64,000 nt of DNA from DATMER01 sp035536935 (lineage in GTDB: Bacteria > Acidobacteriota > Thermoanaerobaculia > Multivoradales > UBA5704): positions 1-64,000 of the forward strand of contig DATLNC010000058.1 in NCBI GenBank assembly GCA_035536935.1, read 5' to 3'. Position 1 is the first letter of the stretch. Every line of letters begins with the position of its first letter. The position numbers were made by a program, and so were the translations under genes. Below, in pieces: positions 50,383 to 59,479 of the stretch. The notes below the pieces were generated by a model. That model did not search any database. It was not told where the DNA came from and saw nothing but the letters and a program-made list of their open reading frames with translations.

Positions 50383-50984
50383 GCGCTGCGGCCTTCCAGT
50401 CGGCGCTCGCTCGCTTGGTGGTCGATCCCGATTTCCGGGACGGCGTGCGCGGGCGCGGGGCCGAGGCCCTCCCCGAGGAGCTGTCCGACCTGGAGCGGGA
50501 GCGTCTTCTCGCTGTGGCGGTCGATCGCGGACTGGATATCACCCGCACGCTGCACGTCGGTTTCCGGCTGGCCAAGCTCCTGGCGTGGATTCCCCTGACC
50601 TGCGCCGTGCTCGGCCGCGAGGTCCGCATCCGGGAAGTGGGAGAATTCTGGAAGAGGCGCCTGCCGGTGAGCTTCTACTATCTGGAGGAGGCCGTGGCCT
50701 TCTGCGACTACATCCTGGAGCGGGCGGGGCAGGGTCTCGAAATACCGTACCTGGAGGAGGTCGCGGCCTATGAACGCGCTTCACTGGAGCTGCGTCGAGC
50801 GCGGCCGGCGGGCGAGGAGGCTGCTCCCCAGACGGTGGAGTTCCGGCACGATCCCGAGGCCCTCCTGGGAGCCCTGGCGCGGGGGGAGGAGCTCGGAGGC
50901 TTGCCCGAAATGCCGTGCCGGCTGGTGGGGAGGCGGGTCGAGAATGGGGTGGAGTGGGGCTTCTACAGCCGCCACCAGTCGTAG
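50379..50984 (+). CDS. MNIO partner protein (DUF2063/MbnC-like)
   Basis: 201 aa. Helical N-terminus (FQSALARLVVDPDFRDGVRGRG) and a mixed C-terminus (DPEALLGALARGEELGGLPEMPCRLVGRRVENGVEWGFYS). Position and overlap (GTGA) with the MNIO gene suggest the precursor-binding partner needed by these oxidases. Sequence similarity to MbnC/TglI types is not certain by eye. It overlaps the convergent lipoprotein gene by 22 bp. Confidence 0.7.
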   Translation: MSAAAFQSALARLVVDPDFRDGVRGRGAEALPEELSDLERERLLAVAVDRGLDITRTLHVGFRLAKLLAWIPLTCAVLGREVRIREVGEFWKRRLPVSFYYLEEAVAFCDYILERAGQGLEIPYLEEVAAYERASLELRRARPAGEEAAPQTVEFRHDPEALLGALARGEELGGLPEMPCRLVGRRVENGVEWGFYSRHQS

Positions 50985-51448
50985 GCCTGCCGCTCAGGAT
51001 CCCAGAAGATGTGGAAGGCGTCGCACTGGTCGTCGTGGAGGTTGATCCCCGGCTTTGCAGGGGACCCTTCCTCCTCGATCTTCTCCAGGTCGATCCTGGC
51101 CTCGCGGGAGCAGAGGGCGTCCTGCGTGCCGTCCCAGGGGAACTCCAGGGTCCAATGCCGGCAGGAGTCCCCGACCGGCCCGTGCACGATCCCTACGACG
51201 AGCAGGTTGCCCCGGATGCCGATCAGGGCGTAGTCCCCGGTCCCATCCTGGTCCAGGTCCGCCTCGAGCAGGCTGGCGGAGTCCCACTCCGTGTCGGGCT
51301 CGCGCTGCCGCAGGACGTCGAGGGCCGCCATGCCTTTCGCCGGAGGCCGCGGGGGGGGAGTCTCCGGACTGGACAGCTGACGCATGCCGGCGCAGCCGAG
51401 GAGCCCCGGCAGGGCGAGCGTCAGCAGGATGCGGACCGCGGTCTTCAT
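50963..51448 (-). CDS. Small lipoprotein
   Basis: 161 aa. Signal peptide with lipobox (LGC, residue 19). Contains LEADLDQDGTGDYALIGIRGNLLVVGIVHG, an FG-GAP/dockerin-like acidic loop (DLDQDGTGDY), and a Cys pair further on. No family certain. Convergent with the MNIO partner gene. Confidence 0.6.
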   Translation of the reverse strand: MKTAVRILLTLALPGLLGCAGMRQLSSPETPPPRPPAKGMAALDVLRQREPDTEWDSASLLEADLDQDGTGDYALIGIRGNLLVVGIVHGPVGDSCRHWTLEFPWDGTQDALCSREARIDLEKIEEEGSPAKPGINLHDDQCDAFHIFWDPERQAYDWWRL

Positions 51449-51478
51449 CGCGGGGGGGATCTTATCGCGTCGGAGGTT

Positions 51479-52135
51479 CTACTGCCGATCGAAGCGCTCG
51501 ATACGCTCCTGGATCTCTCCGGCGATCTTACGAAGGGAGTCCAGGTCGGTATGGCTGAGGTGCTCCTTCAGCTCCTCGAAGAGCGGCTCGGTCGGAGGCC
51601 GGTAGTCGTGCATCAGGGTCGCGATGTCGCCCTCGTAGAGCGCGACGCGGGCGAAGTTCCCCTGGCGGTAGAGGGAGGGCAGGGCGTATAGCTTGAGGAG
51701 CAGCAGGCCCTCTACCGTGGCGCAGGGGATCTCCCGTTCGACGAAACGCTGGGTCGTGGCGTACTGCCGCCGGACCTTTTCGAAGAGCGGATTGCTTGTA
51801 AGGAGGAGGTCGATCTGGAGACCGTCAAAAAACCCGCGGGCAAAGTCATCATCCCGGTTCTCGATCCGGATCTCGGGCAGCTTCTCCAGGGAGGACAGCG
51901 CCATGATGAGGTCGATATCCTCGGTGTTACGGCCTTCCACGTACTTGAGGAGGGCAATGCCCCCGACCAGGAGATAGTCGGTCCGCCGCTCCCCGAGGAG
52001 GACGAAAAGACGGCTCACGGCCTGTAGCAGGTCGTCGCCTTGCACGGCACCTCCGCGTTTTTTCCCGAAGTTGAAGAGGACCGCATTGCGGACGACCTTG
52101 CCGATGTGGACTTCCCGGGCCTCCGCGGTTCTCAT
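51479..52135 (-). CDS. Nucleotidyltransferase-fold protein (AbiEii/MNT-like)
   Basis: 218 aa. Motif TDYLLVGGIALLKYVEGRNTEDIDLIM carries GG and D-x-D of the nucleotidyltransferase superfamily; a third acidic residue is likely in FFDGLQIDLLL. No partner antitoxin lies next to it. Its start overlaps the stop of the thioesterase gene by 4 bp, making it the last gene of the coupled minus-strand operon. Confidence 0.75.
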   Translation of the reverse strand: MRTAEAREVHIGKVVRNAVLFNFGKKRGGAVQGDDLLQAVSRLFVLLGERRTDYLLVGGIALLKYVEGRNTEDIDLIMALSSLEKLPEIRIENRDDDFARGFFDGLQIDLLLTSNPLFEKVRRQYATTQRFVEREIPCATVEGLLLLKLYALPSLYRQGNFARVALYEGDIATLMHDYRPPTEPLFEELKEHLSHTDLDSLRKIAGEIQERIERFDRQ

Positions 52136-52581
52136 GACGCTTCGATCTTATCCTCCATCCCCTCGAATTGCCGGATTTCCTCCTTCAGGCTCTCCGGCAG
52201 AGGGATGGACCGGCCGGTGGCGTAGTCGACCCAGACGATGACGCCGTGGCCGTCGGCTACCCGCTGGCCGAGGGTTTCGGTGCCTCGATAGACGATCTCG
52301 TAGTCCATCCGGAAGCTGCTCCGCCCGATCTCGGAGACCCGGGCGAGGACTTCGAGCTCGGCGGGATAGCGTACCTGCTGGCGGAAGTTGAGGTGGGCGG
52401 CGGCCAGCGCCGGTCCGTGCTTCTCCCCCTCCCGGTGGTCGTACATGTGCACCGCCGCGAAGTAGCTCATCCGGGCCGACTCGCACCAGGTGAAGTACCT
52501 GGCGTTGTTGACGTGTCCCATGGAGTCCATGTCCCCCCACTGAACGGAGATGGGCTGCACGTGTCCTCGCTCCTCGTTCAT
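52132..52581 (-). CDS. Acyl-CoA thioesterase, 4HBT/YbgC-like hotdog
   Basis: 149 aa. Hotdog pattern VQWGDMDSMGHVNNARYFTWCESARMSYF, with catalytic Asp in GDMDSMGHVNN. It hydrolyses short- or medium-chain acyl-CoA. Overlaps by 4 bp with the genes on both sides. Confidence 0.88.
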   Translation of the reverse strand: MNEERGHVQPISVQWGDMDSMGHVNNARYFTWCESARMSYFAAVHMYDHREGEKHGPALAAAHLNFRQQVRYPAELEVLARVSEIGRSSFRMDYEIVYRGTETLGQRVADGHGVIVWVDYATGRSIPLPESLKEEIRQFEGMEDKIEAS

Positions 52582-52913
52582 CGATCCTCCACCATTTCCA
52601 GGAGCCGCTCCGGCGGCCGTCCGACCACAGCCCTCTCCCCGAGCACTCCGATGGGGCGCTGAAGCAGGGCGGGATGACGCGCCATGGCGGCGATCAGTTC
52701 CTTGTCCGGCTCTTCGCCGATGAAGCCCAGGTCATTCTTCCGCAGCAGGTCGCGCGGGCGGAGGCCCAGCTTGCGCAGCACGTCGCGGATCTCCTTCTCG
52801 GACAGCGGCTCCCGGTTGTACTCCCGATAGCGGTACTCGATTCCCTTCCCGTCCAGCAAGGCGACCGCCTTGCGGCAGGTGCCTCAGGTCGCGGCGCAGA
52901 TCAGTTCGATCAT
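52578..52913 (-). CDS. ArsC/Spx-family protein, probable selenoprotein (UGA at codon 10)
   Basis: 111 residues including one UGA. From ATG 52913 the frame reads MIELICAAT-UGA-GTCRKAVALLDGKGIEYRYREY, then the ArsC-like LSEKEIRDVLRKLGLRPRDLLRK and PALLQRPIGVLGERAVVGRPPERLLEM. The UGA (52886-52884) takes the place of the first Cys of the family's C-x2-C. A 6-bp hairpin CAAGGC/GCCTTG with loop GGTC starts 12 nt after the UGA, fitting a bacterial SECIS. The ATG overlaps the upstream stop by 4 bp and the end overlaps the thioesterase start by 4 bp, so the longer frame is the real gene; starting after the UGA would lose the active site. Cys-dependent reductase activity on arsenate or a similar substrate is inferred. 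Confidence 0.8.
52857..52886 (-). promoter_or_regulatory. bSECIS-like hairpin downstream of in-frame UGA
   Basis: On the mRNA, UGA is followed by 11 nt, then a 6-bp stem CAAGGC/GCCUUG closing the tetraloop GGUC, with the loop beginning 18 nt after the UGA. A G in the first loop positions and this spacing are what bacterial selenocysteine insertion elements show. Confidence 0.65.
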
Positions 52914-53554
52914 GGGCCCGATTCTATCCCGAGCGGTGCGGCTGGATCGGCGAAGTAGCTCTCCAGCCGTTCGAGGTATCTCCCGACGTGCACGCCGTCC
53001 ATGAGCGCGTGGTGCACTTCGACGGAGATCGGCATCCGGTCCTGGAAAACCTTGCCAAAGACGATCTTCGGGACCGAGTCCTCAGGGTCCTTCTTCCGGG
53101 CGTGGGAGAAGCTGGTGAAGGAGATCCAGGGCAGGACCGAGCAGTGGACGAGATCGTCCCTGTCGTTGCGCGGCTCAAGCCGGCCGTCCCCTGAGCGGAG
53201 TCTCTCCAGCGCGGCGGTGCCCTGGGCCGCGAATCGTGAGAAGTCGTCGTCCCAATCGAAGTAGCAGAACCCGAAGCGTTCGCCGTCGAGCAGGATCGTG
53301 GTGCCCATGCCGATGCGGTCGTGAACGAGGACCCGCTCTCCGCGCAGCCGGTACCGGAACGGCTCCACCTCGTTGGCGGCCTTGAGAGCCAGGTAATGGT
53401 AGGTGAGAAAGAATGGAGCCCTCTCTCGAGAGAGCTGCCGAAGGCCGGTCACGTCCATTTGGACGCAGACGTTGAAGAACGGGTTGTCATACTCCTTGAA
53501 GAAGTGGAACTGTTCGCGCCGGGGCCAGGTTTCGAGATTCAGGTAGGTAGGCAT
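52910..53554 (-). CDS. Chloramphenicol acetyltransferase-like protein
   Basis: 214 aa, the length of type A CAT. Starts MPTYLNLETWPRREQFHFFKEYDNPFFNVCVQMDV, and has the catalytic HHALMDGVHVG near residue 190. It may acetylate chloramphenicol or another hydroxylated substrate; many CAT homologues have no resistance role. First gene of a four-gene operon with 4-bp overlaps. A longer N-terminus is possible but lacks conservation. Confidence 0.85.
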   Translation of the reverse strand: MPTYLNLETWPRREQFHFFKEYDNPFFNVCVQMDVTGLRQLSRERAPFFLTYHYLALKAANEVEPFRYRLRGERVLVHDRIGMGTTILLDGERFGFCYFDWDDDFSRFAAQGTAALERLRSGDGRLEPRNDRDDLVHCSVLPWISFTSFSHARKKDPEDSVPKIVFGKVFQDRMPISVEVHHALMDGVHVGRYLERLESYFADPAAPLGIESGP

Positions 53555-53714
53555 GGTCAGTGGCTCATTGTAAGCCACCGTCCGTTTCCGGACACCCCGC
53601 CCGAAGCCGGACGCTTCCGCAGCCGTCCCAATTCCCTCAATACCCATGATTTCAGACACTTAGCTGTGGCACGGGCCGTGCTCCCTCAGGTCGACGACCG
53701 AGGGAGAACGCATC

Positions 53715-54959
53715 ATGGACCGTGAACTGGATCAGAGCTTTCAGCGGCGCCGGAAAGGGCGCCGCTTGGCATGGGGGGCCGCTTCCCTGGGCTTGTTCGT
53801 GGCCGTGCTCGTGCTGCTGCCCGGCTGGCTGCGGCCTTCCCTGAAGCGCGACCGGATCCGGACGGGCAAGGTGGATCGGGGACCCATCGAAGGGATCGTA
53901 GAAGCATCCGGCACCGTCATCCCCGCTTTCGAGGGCGTGCTGTCGAGCCCGGTGGACGCCCGCGTCGAGAAGATTCTCAAGCGGCCGGGTGAGACCGTCC
54001 GCGCCGGGGATGAGATCCTCCGGCTCGACACGTCTCAATACAGGCTGGCTCTCGAAACCATCGAGGACAACCTCGCCAAAAAGGTCAACGAGCAGGAACA
54101 GATCCGCCTCGCGCTCGACAAGAGCCTGCGCGACCTGCGCGGCCGCATCGAGTCGAGCCGCCTGGATGCCGAGGCCGCCGAGTACCGCGCCGAGCAGAAC
54201 CGCAAGCTGCGGAAGGACGGCCTCGTCTCCGAGCAGAACCTGAAGGCTTCGGAGATCGAGGCGAAGAAGGCGCGCATCGAGCTCTCCCGACTGGAAGAGT
54301 CGGTCGAGGACGAGCGGCGCTCGGCCCAGGCCCGCGTCCAGGGGCTGGCGCTCGACCTGCAAACCCTTTACAAGGAGCGCGCCGGCGCCCTGCGCCAGCT
54401 CGAGCTCGCCAGCACCCGCTCGGACCGCGTTGGCGTCCTCACCTGGGTCATTCCCCAGGAGGGCGCCACCATCCGCACCGGCGAGGTCATCGCCCGCATC
54501 GCCGATCTCGATTCCTTCCGGGTCGAGGCCACGGTGTCGGACGTCCACTCCTCCAGCCTGGCCCCCGGGCTACCCGTGCGCGTCATGATCGACGGCCAGC
54601 CCCTTTCGGGACGGCTCGCCAACATCTACCCGACCATCGAGAACGGCGCGGTCAAGTTCGCCGTGGACCTCGACGATGCCCGCCATCCCAAGCTGCGCAA
54701 CGCGCTGCGGCTGGACGTGCTGGTGGTCACGGCTTCCCGGACCGGCGCGCTGCGGGTCCCCAAGGGACCGTTTTCGAAAGGCGGCGCGGTGGAGCCGGTC
54801 TTCGTCGTCGAGGGAGACCGCGCCGTCCGCCGGAACGTGCGTTTCGGCGTGACCGGGTATGACCATTACGAAGTTCTCGACGGCCTTGCGGAAGGAGAGG
54901 AAGTGATCCTCTCCGACATGAGCGATTACGCCCACCTGGAGCAGGTGAGCCTCCAATAA
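53715..54959 (+). CDS. MacA-like periplasmic adaptor protein
   Basis: 414 aa. Membrane anchor (LAWGAASLGLFVAVLVLLPGWL), lipoyl-like halves (VEASGTVIPAFEGVLSSPVDARVEKILKRPGETVRAGDEILRLD and the later VGVLTWVIPQEGATIRTGEVIARIADLDSF) around a long coiled-coil hairpin (residues about 120-225), then beta-barrel domain. It links the ABC transporter encoded downstream to an outer-membrane channel, which is not in the window. GAGGGAG ribosome-binding site. Confidence 0.9.
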   Translation: MDRELDQSFQRRRKGRRLAWGAASLGLFVAVLVLLPGWLRPSLKRDRIRTGKVDRGPIEGIVEASGTVIPAFEGVLSSPVDARVEKILKRPGETVRAGDEILRLDTSQYRLALETIEDNLAKKVNEQEQIRLALDKSLRDLRGRIESSRLDAEAAEYRAEQNRKLRKDGLVSEQNLKASEIEAKKARIELSRLEESVEDERRSAQARVQGLALDLQTLYKERAGALRQLELASTRSDRVGVLTWVIPQEGATIRTGEVIARIADLDSFRVEATVSDVHSSSLAPGLPVRVMIDGQPLSGRLANIYPTIENGAVKFAVDLDDARHPKLRNALRLDVLVVTASRTGALRVPKGPFSKGGAVEPVFVVEGDRAVRRNVRFGVTGYDHYEVLDGLAEGEEVILSDMSDYAHLEQVSLQ

Positions 54960-54974
54960 TCAGGAGAGAGAGCC

Positions 54975-55639
<665 letters not shown>

Positions 55640-55640
<1 letters not shown>

Positions 55641-56896
55641 TGATCAGAAACTATTTGAAAGTCGCCCTGAAGGTCCTGGCGCGGCGGAAGTTCTTCACGT
55701 TCATCAGCCTGTTCGGGATCAGCATCACCATGATCGTGCTCCTGGTGGTCGCCGCGTTTTTCGATCACTCCTTCGCGCCGCATTACCCGGAGTCCCGCAG
55801 CGAGCGCATGCTGGGCATCTACCGGCTGACGATGCGCGGGGGCGAGAACACGCAGAGCACCGACCCCGGGTACGGTTTCCTGGATCGCTATGCCCGCCCG
55901 CTCTCCAAGCTGCCGGGAGTGGAGAAGGTTTCGATCCTGTCCTCGGTGCAGACCGCCGCCTCCTATGTCGGCGGCAAGAAGATCGAGTCGCAGCTCCGGC
56001 GCACGGACGGCGAGTTCTGGCAGATCATGGATTTCGAGTTCGTGGAGGGCGGTCCCTTCTCCGTCGAGGATGAGCGGGGCGCCCGCTTCGTTGCGGTCAT
56101 CAACGAAGCCACGCGCGGGCGCTTCTTCGACGGGCAGCCGGCCCTGGGCAAGATCCTCGAGGTGGACGGCCAGCGCTTCCGGGTGGTGGGGGTGGTGCGC
56201 GATGCATCCCGGCTCCGCTTCTCGTCGTTTTCGGACGTCTGGGTGCCGATCAGCACCTCTAAGTCGAGCAGTTACAGGGAGCAGTGGATGAGCGGCTTCT
56301 CCGCGCTGATCCTGGCGCGCGACCGCGCCGACCTGCCGGCGATCAAGGCGGAGTTCCAGGCGCTCCTGCGCCAGGCCGAGCACCATCTCCCGGACCCCAA
56401 GCGTTTCAAGACGCTGGCTACGGGCGCCGACACGATCTTCGAGGGTACGGTCCGGATGTTCGGCCCCGGGGACAAGGACGAACGCCGGCCCGAGACGGTG
56501 AAGGCTGTGCTCTTCCTGCTAATGCTGCTGTTCATGCTGCTGCCGACCCTCAACCTCGTCAACATCAACCTGAGCCGCATCCTGGACCGGGCTTCGGAGA
56601 TCGGCGTGCGCAAGGCCTTCGGGGCCTCGTCGCGGACGCTCGTGGGACAGTTCGTCGTCGAGAACCTGGTACTGACCCTGCTCGGGGCCATGGCCGGGCT
56701 CCTGCTCGCGGTCCCGGTGCTCGCGGCGCTCAACGCGAGCGGCTTCCTGCCCTACGCGCGGCTTGCGTTGAACTATCGGATCTTCCTCTACGGCCTCGCG
56801 ATGGCCGTCTTCTTCGGCGTCCTCTCCGGGGTCTATCCGGCGTGGCGGATGTCGAAGCTCCACCCTGTCCAGGCTCTCCGCGGGAGGTCGGTATGA
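55640..56896 (+). CDS. MacB-like FtsX-type permease, first
   Basis: 418 aa. One N-terminal membrane helix (FFTFISLFGISITMIVLLVVAAF), a MacB periplasmic core (about residues 45-285) and three C-terminal helices with DRASEIGVRKAFGASSRTLVGQFVVENLVLTLLGAMAGLL, the FtsX motif. ATG chosen at 55640, overlapping the ATPase stop; a GTG one codon earlier is possible. Confidence 0.9.
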
Positions 56897-58095
56897 CGCG
56901 TCATCTCTTGAAGCTGGTGTGGAACCGCAAGCGCACCAATGCCTTGATCATCCTCGAGATCTTCTTCGCTTTCCTGGTGGTGTTCGTGGTTGCCACCCTG
57001 GGGATTTATTTCTGGGACAACTACCGGCAGCCCCTGGGCTACTCCTGGCAGAATGTGTGGAAGGTCTCGGTCGACATGAAGGGAGGCGAGGAGGAGGGCG
57101 AGGCGGTGGTCATCGCCAAGCGCAAGCTGCTGCAGCGGCTGCTCCGCGAGATCGAGGCGCTCGACCCCGCCGAGTCGGCGGCCGCGGCCATGGTCAGCCC
57201 TTACGACCGGGGTGGCTGGACGAGCAATTCGAACATCGAGGGCAAGGAGGTCACGATGGAGGTCAGCGCCGTGACCGCGGGCTTCGCAGAGGCGATGGGG
57301 CTTGAGGTCGTGGCCGGGCGCTGGTTCCAGGAGGCGGACGAGGCGCTCGACTGGGAGCCGACGGTGATCGACCAGGACCTGGCCCGCGCAGTCTATGGCG
57401 ACGAGGACCCGATCGGGCGCCGGTTCGGCGAGCCTGCCCCCTCCGAGAGGACGAAGCGGGTCATCGGCGTGGTGCGCGAGTTCCGCAAGGGCGGCGAGCT
57501 TTCGGCGCAGGGCAACTTCATGTTCCAGCTTCTGCGGCTCAACGAGGCGTCCTGGTACGATTCGCGCAACATCCTGGTCAAGGTGCGGCCCGGCACGGCG
57601 GCCTCCTTCGAGGAGGAGCTCACCGCGCTCCTCCTGGGCGTCGCTCCCGACTGGTCGTTCCGGATCAAGACGCTTTCCGAGGTGCGCGAGGCCAGCTTCC
57701 GCGAAACCCTGGCGCCGCTCGTGGCCGGCGGGATCGTCGTCTTCTTCCTGCTTCTCATGGTGGCCCTCGGCCTGTTCGGGGTGCTGTGGCAGAATCTGCT
57801 CCAGCGCACCCGCGAGCTGGGCCTGCGGCGGGCGACGGGAGCTTCCCGCTTCGCGGTCCACCGGCAGGTGGTCTCCGAGCAGGCGATTCTGACGAGCTTC
57901 GGGGTTCTGCTGGGGGTGATCGTGGTGATCCAGATCCCGGTCCTCGATCTCATCGGCTTCATCCGTCCGGAGGTGTTCGCGGGCGGGCTCGTCTTCGCCA
58001 TGGCAGCCATCTATTTCCTTTCTACGCTCTGCGCCTTCTACCCCAGCGCCATGGCGAGCAGGGTCCAACCCGCCGAGGCGCTGCGCTACGAGTAA
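56893..58095 (+). CDS. MacB-like FtsX-type permease, second
   Basis: 400 aa, paralogous to the preceding permease in layout: N-terminal helix (ALIILEIFFAFLVVFVVATLGIYF), periplasmic core, and RTRELGLRRATGASRFAVHRQVVSEQAILTSFGVLLGVIVVIQIPVL. Two different permeases sharing one ATPase suggests a heterodimeric exporter. It overlaps the first permease by 4 bp (ATGA). Confidence 0.9.
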   Translation: MTRHLLKLVWNRKRTNALIILEIFFAFLVVFVVATLGIYFWDNYRQPLGYSWQNVWKVSVDMKGGEEEGEAVVIAKRKLLQRLLREIEALDPAESAAAAMVSPYDRGGWTSNSNIEGKEVTMEVSAVTAGFAEAMGLEVVAGRWFQEADEALDWEPTVIDQDLARAVYGDEDPIGRRFGEPAPSERTKRVIGVVREFRKGGELSAQGNFMFQLLRLNEASWYDSRNILVKVRPGTAASFEEELTALLLGVAPDWSFRIKTLSEVREASFRETLAPLVAGGIVVFFLLLMVALGLFGVLWQNLLQRTRELGLRRATGASRFAVHRQVVSEQAILTSFGVLLGVIVVIQIPVLDLIGFIRPEVFAGGLVFAMAAIYFLSTLCAFYPSAMASRVQPAEALRYE

Positions 58096-58099
58096 CCCC

Positions 58100-59479
58100 A
58101 TGATCCTGATCGCGGACGACGACCCGTCGGTAGTCGCCTCCCTCGGCCTCCTCCTCAAGCGGCATGGGCATGCCACCTTGGGTGCCCTGTCGCAGGAGGA
58201 GGCCCTCCGTCATCTGGAGAAGGAGGGGGAGGGGATCGGGCTCGTTCTGCAGGACATGAACTTCTCCCGCGGCACCGGCGGGGAGGAGGGATTGGAGCTG
58301 CTGCGCGAGATCCGCCTCCGCCGGCCGCAGCTCCCGGTGATCCTGATCACGGCCTGGGGCTCGATCGCCCTGGCCGTCGAGGGGATGAAGGCCGGCGCCG
58401 CGGATTTCGTCACCAAGCCGTGGAGCAATCCCCAGATCCTGCAGTCGGTGGACACCGCCCTCTCGCTCGCCCGCTCGGGTGACGCCAAGGCGGCCCCGTC
58501 CAGCCGGGAGGAGCTCGACAAGCGCTTCGACTTCCGCGGGCTCATCGGCCGCGATCCCCGCTTCCTGAAGATCCTGGAACTGATCGGCCGGGTGGCGCCC
58601 ACGGATGCTTCAGTTCTCATCACGGGCGAGAGCGGCACGGGCAAGGAGCTGGTGGCCGAGGCCCTCCACCGCAACAGCCGGCGCAAGGGCGGGCCGTTCG
58701 TCAAGGTGAACCTGGGCGGGATCTCCTCGACGCTGTTCGAGAGCGAGATGTTCGGCCACGTGAAGGGAGCGTTCACCGACGCGCGGACCGACCGCAAGGG
58801 CCGTTTCGAGATGGCCCACGCCGGCACGATCTTCCTCGACGAGATCGGGGAGATCGATCCCAGCGCCCAGGTGAAGCTGCTGCGCGTGCTCCAGGACCGT
58901 TCGTACGAGGTGCTCGGGTCGAGCATCACGCGGACCGTGGACGTGCGGGTGATCGCCGCGACCAACCGGGACCTGGGCGAGCAGGTGGCGAAGGGGCAGT
59001 TCCGGGAGGATCTTCTCTATCGTCTGAACCTGATCGCGGTCCGCCTGCCTCCGTTGCGCGAGCGGCGGGGGGACATCCGCGTCCTGGCCCGTCATTTCCT
59101 CGACGCGTCGGCCCACGTGTATCGCCGGGGAGCCGAGGTCGCCATCTCCGACAAGGCTCTCGCCTGGTTGCAGGGTCAGAGCTGGCCGGGGAACATCCGC
59201 CAGCTCAAGCAGACCCTTGAGCGTGCCGTGCTGGTGCTGGACGGCGACGTTTTGGAGGTGGAGGATCTGCGCGCCCTTTCCGATCTGGAGACCCGCGCCG
59301 CCCGCGATCCCAACGCTCTTCCCAGCCCGGGCAGCATGACGCTCGACGAGATGGAGAAGGCCATGATCGTCAAGTGCCTGCGGCACTACGAGGGGAACGT
59401 GACCCGGGTGGCCGAAGCCCTCGGCCTCTCCCGGGCGGCGCTCTACCGGCGGTTCGAGAAATACGGCCTTGAGCCTTAG
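58100..59479 (+). CDS. NtrC-type sigma-54 response regulator
   Basis: 459 aa. REC domain at the N-terminus (MILIADDDPSVVASLG; phospho-acceptor Asp in LVLQDMNFS), AAA+ domain with Walker A GESGTGKE, GAFTDA in the sigma-54 contact loop (usually GAFTGA), Walker B TIFLDEIGEI, and a Fis-type HTH at the C-terminus (NVTRVAEALGLSRAALYRRFEKYGL). It should drive the exporter operon from a sigma-54 promoter. 4 bp after the second permease. Confidence 0.93.
   Translation: MILIADDDPSVVASLGLLLKRHGHATLGALSQEEALRHLEKEGEGIGLVLQDMNFSRGTGGEEGLELLREIRLRRPQLPVILITAWGSIALAVEGMKAGAADFVTKPWSNPQILQSVDTALSLARSGDAKAAPSSREELDKRFDFRGLIGRDPRFLKILELIGRVAPTDASVLITGESGTGKELVAEALHRNSRRKGGPFVKVNLGGISSTLFESEMFGHVKGAFTDARTDRKGRFEMAHAGTIFLDEIGEIDPSAQVKLLRVLQDRSYEVLGSSITRTVDVRVIAATNRDLGEQVAKGQFREDLLYRLNLIAVRLPPLRERRGDIRVLARHFLDASAHVYRRGAEVAISDKALAWLQGQSWPGNIRQLKQTLERAVLVLDGDVLEVEDLRALSDLETRAARDPNALPSPGSMTLDEMEKAMIVKCLRHYEGNVTRVAEALGLSRAALYRRFEKYGLEP

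Noticed and set aside
53555..53659. Extended N-terminus of the CAT-like protein from 53659
   Set aside because: The additional 35 residues do not match the family, and the ATG at 53554 gives the normal length.
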